Below, in pieces: positions 57,911 through 64,000 of a stretch of 64,000 nt of DNA. The notes beneath the pieces are model-generated. The model was given only the letters and a program-made list of their open reading frames with translations. It was not told the DNA's origin and did no database searches. This DNA comes from an uncultured Prevotellaceae bacterium. Lineage in GTDB: Bacteria > Bacteroidota > Bacteroidia > Bacteroidales > Bacteroidaceae. The stretch lies in contig CADCDK010000004.1 of the NCBI GenBank assembly GCA_902800185.1, positions 1 to 64,000 on the forward strand, read 5' to 3'. Position numbers and translations under genes: made by a program. Position 1 is the stretch's first letter; each line of letters opens with the position of its first letter.

Positions 57911-60900
57911 ATGAAACAAAAAACTCTACTTAATCTTTGGCTCCTACTATTCGCCCTGATAGTAGGGAGCGGAAATGCGTGGGCTGCTGAAAATGACACA
58001 CATGACTTTTCTCAATCGCTGGAGCAATTGCTTAATAATAACGCCACGATTGATCCTATTGAAATTGCTCAGCAGAATTATCCTGTAAAAGAAGTAATAA
58101 TTACTTATCGTACGACACAATCGGCGAGTAAATTTGATATGGATGTTTCTGTAGGTTCTACAGATTTTGGTACATATAGCAGTTCTGGGAAAAAATCTGC
58201 AGGTACGACACAGTCTTTCACAGGTACTGCGACACAGGGAAAGGTAACAATAACTTTTACTAATAAGTCAGGAAGTGGCACAGGAAAAGGTACGTTGTAT
58301 GTTACCAATGTTCGTTTAGTTGAAGGGGCTTCAGGTCCTATCACTTTCACCGTCACCTACGATGATAACGATGCAACCTCTGGTTCTGTCCCCGAGGACG
58401 ATAACGAGTATGAGGATGGAGACGAGGTGACCGTTCTTAGTAACACGGGCAGCTTGGCCAAAACGGGTTATGCCTTTGGTGGCTGGAACACGAAGGCCGA
58501 TGGAACAGGAACGAATTATTCCGCAGGTGGAAAATTCGATATTACTTCTGACATTACCCTCTATGCAAAATGGAATCCTTATTCCCTTTCTGCCACATCC
58601 TCTAATAATTCACATGGTACCGTAAGCGTACTGGACTACGTTATTTCTGCTGAACCATCATCAAACTATCGAGTAGTGGCTGGCGACGGAGGTTACACGG
58701 TGACCAGCGGTACAGCAACGGTTGTCAACAATGGCGATAACACCTTTACCGTTACTCCAAGTACTGACTGTACGGTGCAGATTAATTTCGAGGAGATTCC
58801 TACTCACGAGATAACCATTTCTACTCCTACAGGTGGAACCTTGACAGTTAAGAATGGTGATGATGTTATTAGCTCTGGCAGTAGTGTTCGTGAAGGAACT
58901 ACCCTCACCATTGTTCCTGAGGAAGACAACTCACACATCTTTGCCAAGTGGACGGCCACGGTTGGCAACACTTCCACCGATTATACAGATGTCTTTACTT
59001 ATACGGTTCCCGCAAGCGACTTCACCTTGTCGGCCACCTTCGACGAGGTCGTGAAGTATGCCGTCAACTGGAGTGTCAACGGTAATGTCACCACAGAATA
59101 CTATCAGGAAAATGAGGACATCGTATTCCCTGATGATATTGCTGACATCAATGGAAAGACTTTTGTTGGTTGGTATGGCTCAACATACGAGAACGCCTCT
59201 ACTGCTCCTACCTATGTTACTTCTGCAACGATGGGAACAAGTGCCTTGACTTATTATGCTGTATTTGCAGATGTGACAGAAGAAGAGTCGGATGATGTTT
59301 CAAAAGCAGAAAAGGATCAAACACTGCAATATGACACATGGACTTATAATAATGGTACTGGTGCTACTACCGATAAAACATCGTACCGTTTGTTTGGTAA
59401 TGGTAGCTATATCGAATCAGCTTCATTCGATTTAAGTAAGTTGATGAAGGTTATTGTGTATGGCGGCTATTATGGTGGCGGTGATTATAGATCATTATCA
59501 ATTGGCGACGGAACTAACACATGGATAAGTGGTCAAGTGGGAAACTCTAACAGCGCGACACAATCTAACACCTTTACAGGTGGAACAGCTCTTACAGGAA
59601 CAGGTAAACTGCGCATAACAGCAACAGCTGGTAATGGTACCTCAACAGGATTACGCATATCTAAGGTAGAAATATTTGTCAAAGGAACTGTTGTTACAAA
59701 GAAGAATTTCAACACGACAGTCTCTTTACTGCCGAAACCCGTTATTACGGTTTCTGACGTAGAGATGACTTGGGGCGATGACGACAAGAGCATTGATGCT
59801 TCGGCAACGATTGCCGATGAGGATTATGATGGTTCCTTCATCTATGAGTGCGATGACGATAATCTTACAATAGAATCTGATGGCTCTCTGTCTTGTGATG
59901 TTCCTGGCGAATATGAAGTTACGGTTTCTATCGCTGCTACTGTTGAGCATCAGGCTGCATCAGAGACTATAACTGTAACAGTCAACAAAAAGAATGTCTT
60001 GTTGACCTTTGAAGATCCAGTAGCCGTGGAAATGGTATCTACGGGTGAATATTCGCAGACGCTTGCCATTTCTCCCGCAGCATACGATGGAGATGTTGAA
60101 TATGAAATTACGTCAAGTACAAGCACAGGTGCCTTGATAGATGACGCAACGGGTAAGCTTGCATTTGACAAGACTGGTATAATCGTCGTAACAGCTACCG
60201 CTCCTGCTACTGATTACTATAATGGTAATACTGCAAGCTACACACTCTATGTGAAGACCACTCCGACCATTACTGTTAGCAACCAGACCCTAGCATACGG
60301 TGCCACCTATACGCCGACCATCACTGGTGGAACAGCATCTATTACGACTGTTCCTGCCAATATGGCAACTATCAATGATGGTGTTATCACCGCTGCTGTT
60401 GTTGGAACTTCTACCGTTACTATCACTACAGCAGCCAACGATACTTACGTTGCAGGAGAGAAGAGCTTTACACTCACTGTTACTGCTCCCACGCCATTGG
60501 CTGCTACGCCAACTCCAAGCCCGGTTGTTCTCTTTAATGAGACCTTCGATCAGTTTGCTGGTTCTGGTGGTCGAGACGATGTCTTCTCGGGAAGTGTTGG
60601 TAGTGGGTCCACGTCTGGATTGTTAGACGAGACCTGGGATACAAGTTTTGGTAATTGGGGAGGAGAAGAATGTGTTAAATTAGGTTCCAGTGGTTCAGCT
60701 ACTGCTATCACAACGGGTGAAATTAACCTTACAGGAAGTGGGACTCTGACCTATAGTGCTGCAGGTTGGAATGACAGCAATACAAATACTTTAACAATTA
60801 CTGCTACCGGTGCAACATTATCTGGAGATACTAATCCAACATTGACAAAAGCAAGTTGGAAAGAAGATTATACGGTAAACATTACTAATGGTACAGGAAA

Positions 60901-61549
60901 AGTAAAGTTAACATTTAGCATGAAACGTGGTTTCCTCGATGATGTGAAAGTAACTCGTCCTGGTGATCCCATAGAGTCTGTTGCAGTTACGATTCCGAGC
61001 AGCGGTTTGGGTACCTATTGCAGTCTGTATCCTCTGGACTTCTCTGACACGGGGACCAACGACAATAATTTCAAGGCATACGTCGTTACTGGCATTGATG
61101 GCAATAACATCACATTACAGAAGCTGACAACAGAGGTGAAGGGTGGCGTACCGTTCGTTATCGTGGGCGAAGGAAGCAGCCAGGTTGAAATTCCCACTGC
61201 CGATAATTGCTCTTACGTTCCTTCTAATGAGTTAGTTGGCACACTGGCTCCCACTTACGTGACAGGCACAACAGCTGGTTATACCAACTATGGCATGAGC
61301 GGTGGTAAGTTCAAGAAGATAAATACGGGTATAGTACCTGCTAACCGTGCTTATCTGCCCATTGCAGACGCTGAAGCACGTGAGTTCAACCTTGTGTTCT
61401 TGGATGACGAGGTTACGGGCATCCGTACTGTTGACAATGGAAGATTGACAATGGACAAGAATGCGGTGTACGACCTGAGCGGTCGCCGTGTTCAGAACCC
61501 GAAACACGGTTTGTATATTGTAAATGGTAAAAAAGTGATTATAAAATAA
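57911..61549 (+). CDS. Large exported repeat protein with type IX-like C-terminal tail (1212 aa)
   Basis: Signal peptide MKQKTLLNLWLLLFALIVGSGNAWA. Residues about 145-225 are an InlB B-type repeat (VTYDDNDATSGSVP ... GYAFGGWNTKADGTGTNYS ... TLYAKWN), a second partial one runs to about 455 (FVGWYGSTYENASTAPTYV), and Ig-like/BIG2-type beta domains follow (TPTITVSNQTLAYGATYTPTITGG). The end, AVYDLSGRRVQNPKHGLYIVNGKKVIIK, has the shape of a Por secretion-system tail, so it is a likely T9SS cargo, in keeping with porZ in this window. A direct repeat is inserted in frame just before the tail. No catalytic motif; adhesin-like. Confidence 0.88.
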   Translation: MKQKTLLNLWLLLFALIVGSGNAWAAENDTHDFSQSLEQLLNNNATIDPIEIAQQNYPVKEVIITYRTTQSASKFDMDVSVGSTDFGTYSSSGKKSAGTTQSFTGTATQGKVTITFTNKSGSGTGKGTLYVTNVRLVEGASGPITFTVTYDDNDATSGSVPEDDNEYEDGDEVTVLSNTGSLAKTGYAFGGWNTKADGTGTNYSAGGKFDITSDITLYAKWNPYSLSATSSNNSHGTVSVLDYVISAEPSSNYRVVAGDGGYTVTSGTATVVNNGDNTFTVTPSTDCTVQINFEEIPTHEITISTPTGGTLTVKNGDDVISSGSSVREGTTLTIVPEEDNSHIFAKWTATVGNTSTDYTDVFTYTVPASDFTLSATFDEVVKYAVNWSVNGNVTTEYYQENEDIVFPDDIADINGKTFVGWYGSTYENASTAPTYVTSATMGTSALTYYAVFADVTEEESDDVSKAEKDQTLQYDTWTYNNGTGATTDKTSYRLFGNGSYIESASFDLSKLMKVIVYGGYYGGGDYRSLSIGDGTNTWISGQVGNSNSATQSNTFTGGTALTGTGKLRITATAGNGTSTGLRISKVEIFVKGTVVTKKNFNTTVSLLPKPVITVSDVEMTWGDDDKSIDASATIADEDYDGSFIYECDDDNLTIESDGSLSCDVPGEYEVTVSIAATVEHQAASETITVTVNKKNVLLTFEDPVAVEMVSTGEYSQTLAISPAAYDGDVEYEITSSTSTGALIDDATGKLAFDKTGIIVVTATAPATDYYNGNTASYTLYVKTTPTITVSNQTLAYGATYTPTITGGTASITTVPANMATINDGVITAAVVGTSTVTITTAANDTYVAGEKSFTLTVTAPTPLAATPTPSPVVLFNETFDQFAGSGGRDDVFSGSVGSGSTSGLLDETWDTSFGNWGGEECVKLGSSGSATAITTGEINLTGSGTLTYSAAGWNDSNTNTLTITATGATLSGDTNPTLTKASWKEDYTVNITNGTGKVKLTFSMKRGFLDDVKVTRPGDPIESVAVTIPSSGLGTYCSLYPLDFSDTGTNDNNFKAYVVTGIDGNNITLQKLTTEVKGGVPFVIVGEGSSQVEIPTADNCSYVPSNELVGTLAPTYVTGTTAGYTNYGMSGGKFKKINTGIVPANRAYLPIADAEAREFNLVFLDDEVTGIRTVDNGRLTMDKNAVYDLSGRRVQNPKHGLYIVNGKKVIIK
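61431..61455 (+). repeat. In-frame direct repeat before the sorting tail
   Basis: TTGACAATGGA occurs at 61431-61441 and 61445-61455, encoding TVDNGRLTMDK. TTGACAAT-type units are the kind of dispersed repeat found between genes in this group (from memory); here they are translated. Confidence 0.7.
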
Positions 61550-61556
61550 AGAAACA

Positions 61557-61736
61557 ATGAAAAAGAACTATATAGCACCCGAAACTCTATCTACAAAGTT
61601 GCGTACTGAAGGCTTGATGCAGGTCGCCTCACTGACGGGTCAGAATCTGGTTGATACGAATGAAACGGTCGATGCAGAAGAGATAGAGTCGCGCGAGATC
61701 TACTACCCGCGGAACTATAACGTCTGGGACGAGTAA
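61557..61736 (+). CDS. Small protein downstream of the exported cargo (59 aa)
   Basis: ATG at 61557, seven bp after the cargo stop, TAA at 61734. It begins MKKNYIAPETLSTKLRTEG and continues LMQVASLTGQNLVD; the end is acidic with Arg and Tyr (SREIYYPRNYNVWDE). It has no classical signal peptide. Short MKKxYxxPE... proteins with an acidic, aromatic end are common beside exported proteins in Prevotella and Bacteroides and have no assigned role. The MQVASLTG segment could be a cleavage or leader-like boundary. Coding is supported by position, start and a composition unlike the flanking spacer. Confidence 0.65.
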   Translation: MKKNYIAPETLSTKLRTEGLMQVASLTGQNLVDTNETVDAEEIESREIYYPRNYNVWDE

Positions 61737-61743
61737 GGCTCGC

Positions 61744-61910
61744 TTCCACTAAGTGGTAGCTTTGTTACCTGCCCGTGGTACTGAGAGTACCACTGAGTGG
61801 AATTCTCAGTACCAGCAAGTGGCCAAAACTTGGAACTGTCAGTACCAACCCCCTTGGTACTGACAGTTTTGTTTATATCCACCGTTTCACATGGCAAAAA
61901 GAAAGCAAAC
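61744..61910 (-). repeat. Dispersed repeat, copy B (inverted)
   Basis: The reverse complement matches 20241-20394 over nearly its whole length with scattered changes and one insertion of about 12 bp (near 61765-61775). It lies directly behind the small gene and is non-coding. Confidence 0.85.
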
Positions 61911-61954
61911 GTGAAAATTCTATTGCTTTTCAAACAAAAGAATCTATATACAAT

Positions 61955-61988
61955 ATGCCCGCCGAACTTTTAATAGCTCGGCGGGCAT
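61955..61988 (-). terminator. Hairpin after the AAA ATPase gene
   Basis: ATGCCCGCCGA (61955-61965) and TCGGCGGGCAT (61978-61988) pair perfectly over 11 bp, 20 bp beyond the ATPase stop. The following T-run is poor, so termination may be partial. Confidence 0.65.
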
Positions 61989-62008
61989 TCCCATTCATCA
62001 CTAGAACT

Positions 62009-63136
62009 TTACTTCTTCTCTAACCATAGTTGAAAGAAGCGGTCGTAAACATAGTAGGTGTTGTCTGTCTGAGTGATGAAATCTTTCTCAAGCAGCCCTT
62101 TGACGGCAGAGACAACAGAACTGGTGGACGGCAGGTGGTATTTTTGAGTGAACTTACCACCTGATATGGTTTTGACCTGTCCCTCTGCGGCAATGGCAAG
62201 GAATACGTTGCGCTGTTTCACCGGCATCTGACGGAGCAATTCAGCATAGTATTCGGATGACATTTGCAGATAGGTGTCAATGGCTTGGTCAATCATTTCC
62301 ACACCACAGGTCTCACCCTTGGGAGTCAGCATATAAAGCATGTTCATGATGCGCTGTACATTAGCTGTTATGCCCTCAAATCGCTGATAGACAGTTTCGA
62401 CAACCTCGTATGATATCTGCCTGTTGCCATTTTTAGCAAACTGGGGTTGGGCAAAGTCCCAGTAACGTTCCAATGAGATTGGATAGAGGCTCATGGGCAC
62501 TACCGACTGATAGAAAGGACGGGCAGGAGAAAGAAACATTTCGCTCATCAAATGACGCTGTGAACCTGCGAAAATGAAGTTGGCATTGGGACACTGTTGG
62601 ATTTGTGTGCGCAGTGCAGCTTCAACATTCTGATTGTCGTTATAATATGATATCTGCTGAAACTCATCTATTGCCACCAGGCAATGTTTGTCTGCAGAAC
62701 GTAGATAGGCGAATATCTCATCGAGCGTAATCTGCGGAGGGGTAATGCTTCCCACCCCCAGTCCCCACACGGGGTTGCCGTTGATGTCAAACGATATCTC
62801 CGAGCGTACTGAAAGCAATGTGTTCAGAAACGTTTCCCATACTTTGCGGCCTTTGGGCTTCAGGGCTTCAAGGATGGACTTGCCAAACACATTGACGAAG
62901 TCGTGTAAAGAGTTGGTGGCATAGATATCAATGAGGAAACAGTAGTAATGGTCACTGATGCTTTCTTGCTGGAAACAATGTTTCATCAAGTCTGTCTTCC
63001 CTACACGACGTGGGGACATCAACGCAACATTGTTACCATTAGTCAGCAGATTGGTCAGCAAAGCTGTTTCTTCAACGCGGTCACAGAAATATTCTGGTCC
63101 TGCGTATCCATTCGTTACAAAAGGATTATCAATCAT
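62009..63136 (-). CDS. AAA ATPase, archaeal-ATPase/STAND-like (375 aa)
   Basis: Walker A MSPRRVGKTDLMKHCF (about residues 40-55), Walker B CLVAIDEFQQISYY (about 152-165), and sensor FIFAGSQRHLMSEMF. The C-terminal 90 residues form a winged helix (KQRNVFLAIAAEGQVKTISGGKFTQKYHLPSTSSVVSAVKGLLEKDFI), as in the archaeal ATPase (COG1672) group. The N-terminal NPFVTNGYAGPEYFCDR is typical of Bacteroidales members. These ATPases are abundant and of unproven role; some are linked to mobile elements. Here it stands alone, with its own promoter, close to a dispersed repeat. Confidence 0.9.
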   Translation of the reverse strand: MIDNPFVTNGYAGPEYFCDRVEETALLTNLLTNGNNVALMSPRRVGKTDLMKHCFQQESISDHYYCFLIDIYATNSLHDFVNVFGKSILEALKPKGRKVWETFLNTLLSVRSEISFDINGNPVWGLGVGSITPPQITLDEIFAYLRSADKHCLVAIDEFQQISYYNDNQNVEAALRTQIQQCPNANFIFAGSQRHLMSEMFLSPARPFYQSVVPMSLYPISLERYWDFAQPQFAKNGNRQISYEVVETVYQRFEGITANVQRIMNMLYMLTPKGETCGVEMIDQAIDTYLQMSSEYYAELLRQMPVKQRNVFLAIAAEGQVKTISGGKFTQKYHLPSTSSVVSAVKGLLEKDFITQTDNTYYVYDRFFQLWLEKK

Positions 63137-63156
63137 TTCTTCTGCTTTTTAGCAGC

Positions 63157-63186
63157 AAAGATAATACTATTATTACAATTATCAAA
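63157..63186 (-). promoter_or_regulatory. Promoter of the AAA ATPase gene
   Basis: Minus strand TTTG (63183-63186), 18 nt, TATCTTTG (63157-63164), 20 nt before the ATG. Confidence 0.65.
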
Positions 63187-63252
63187 AAATAATTATCAAA
63201 AAATGACAAAAGCAGATTGATCACTTCTTGACTTCTCAGTAACTTCCGAAAG

Positions 63253-64000
63253 TTATTTCTCTGTGAACAGTACTTGGATGAGGGTCTGGCCGACGGCTTT
63301 GAGGGTGTTACGGTCGATGTGTGCAAGGTCGTCGTTGACGGTGTGCCACGTGGGGCCGAAGGAGCTCTGTGGGCAGTCGGGGTAGTAGGGGATGATGTCG
63401 ATGGTGGGAATATTGGCATGCTGGTTCAGGGGCAGGTGGTCGTCGGTAATCATGCCGCCGTCCATGCGCGGGAAGAAGCTTCCGTAGCCTGCCTGTCGTG
63501 CTGCCTTCCATACTTTCTCGACGATGGCGGGAGCGAACTGCATGCTCACACCCTCTTTATAGAAGCGTGCGCCCTGACCGCCGACCATGTCAAGCAGGAT
63601 GCCGTAGCGGGCTTCGTAGCCCTCGGGCAGGTTCTTGGCAAAGTATTGGGCGCCCAGTGCCCATGTGTTGCCACTGCCCACTTGGTTTTCCGCCCATTGT
63701 GGGGTTCCCCAGTCCTCGGCATCGAAGCAGACGAAGTCAACACCCATCTCCAAGGAGGTCAGCAGTCTCGCAATCTCCAGCATGACCGCCACACCGCTGG
63801 CGGCATCGTTGGCAGCGATGATGGGCTTGTGCCAGTTGGCTTCATCGGGGTCGTTGTCGGCCCACGGACGACTGTCCCAGTGGGCGCAGAGTAGGATGCG
63901 CGTGGTCAGCTCGGGACGATATTGTGCCATGATATTCGTGCTGTGCAACGTGGTACCGTCGTAGCCTTTGAGGTCGGCTTTCTGTGTGATGACCTGACAG
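63253..64000 (-). CDS. M28-family zinc peptidase / glutaminyl cyclase-like (5' end outside window)
   Basis: The frame stays open to the window edge, so at least 248 residues are present and the N-terminus is missing. Zinc ligands are visible in order: LLCAHWDSRP (His), ANDAASGVAVMLE (Asp), FDAEDWG (Glu region), LLDMVGG (Asp) and PTWHTVNDDLAHID (His). The AHWDSRPWAD ... NDGASG-like pattern resembles glutaminyl-peptide cyclotransferases of the M28 family, which form N-terminal pyroglutamate on exported proteins in Bacteroidetes and are often essential there. Cyclase versus aminopeptidase cannot be settled without the N-terminus. Confidence 0.88.
   Translation of the reverse strand, partial: CQVITQKADLKGYDGTTLHSTNIMAQYRPELTTRILLCAHWDSRPWADNDPDEANWHKPIIAANDAASGVAVMLEIARLLTSLEMGVDFVCFDAEDWGTPQWAENQVGSGNTWALGAQYFAKNLPEGYEARYGILLDMVGGQGARFYKEGVSMQFAPAIVEKVWKAARQAGYGSFFPRMDGGMITDDHLPLNQHANIPTIDIIPYYPDCPQSSFGPTWHTVNDDLAHIDRNTLKAVGQTLIQVLFTEK

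Noticed and set aside
57911..61549. Internalin or Listeria-type virulence protein
   Set aside because: InlB B-type repeats are widespread in Bacteroidetes exported proteins; there are no leucine-rich repeats, so only the repeat type is shared.

Overview
The window looks like a chromosomal segment of a member of the Bacteroidales, most likely Prevotella or a close relative. The evidence is promoter boxes of the Bacteroidetes type (TAnnTTTG, often with TTG/TTTG about 20 nt upstream), weak or absent Shine-Dalgarno sequences, type IX secretion markers (PorZ; a large exported protein ending in a PorSS-like tail), a MORN/zinc-ribbon/GYF_2 membrane system, and many genes whose closest recognisable relatives are Bacteroidales families (DUF4254, DUF4294, DUF4369, RibD-PrmC fusion). 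Genus is an inference; no rRNA is present.

Layout. 0-8.8 kb: end of a hexapeptide acetyltransferase, fluoride channel crcB, two small unknowns, leuS, a YitT-type membrane protein, rdgB, an exported unknown, a non-coding stretch with DnaA-box-like motifs, nadA and an acyltransferase-3 membrane protein. 8.8-17.1 kb, minus strand: an envelope block with a second acyltransferase-3, a GT-C-like membrane protein, porZ, a helix-hairpin-helix outer-membrane barrel, a GT9 glycosyltransferase and DUF4254. 17.3-19.9 kb: acpP-fabF-rnc, with a large palindrome between acpP and fabF. 20.2-31.3 kb: a defence island. It holds a dispersed repeat, a promoter, a long nested hairpin leader, a type III modification gene (mod), the remnant of a PIN toxin-antitoxin pair, the type III restriction gene (res), a 70-residue protein, a DndD-like SMC ATPase, a DndE-like/HerA-like ATPase, a PLD-family protein, gene debris with a 99-bp direct repeat, and hicAB.

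31.4-41.2 kb, minus strand: eight tightly packed genes that I consider the most unusual system here. It consists of an inner-membrane protein, a 1032-residue tubulin/FtsZ-superfamily GTPase with a C-terminal GYF_2 domain, a zinc-ribbon/single-TM/MORN-like protein, and five exported proteins of unknown function. The arrangement suggests a cytoskeletal GTPase working through the inner membrane with a periplasmic or outer-membrane part.

41.3-57.6 kb: housekeeping genes (recX, a ribD-prmC fusion, xerD, aroQ, an O-methyltransferase, rbfA, a LolC/E-type permease, a fucosyltransferase-like enzyme, pyrE, an SRPBCC protein, argH, tRNA-Leu(UAA), two lipoproteins, a U32 peptidase, sufE, a SpoU-type methylase, DUF4294). 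57.7-64 kb: a promoter with a long leader, a 1212-residue repeat-rich exported protein, a 59-residue small protein, the second (inverted) copy of the dispersed repeat, an AAA ATPase, and a truncated M28 peptidase.

A theme across the window is short dispersed repeats. Some lie between genes. Similar repeats also sit in frame inside leuS, rdgB and the 1212-residue protein, where they add or change short loops.
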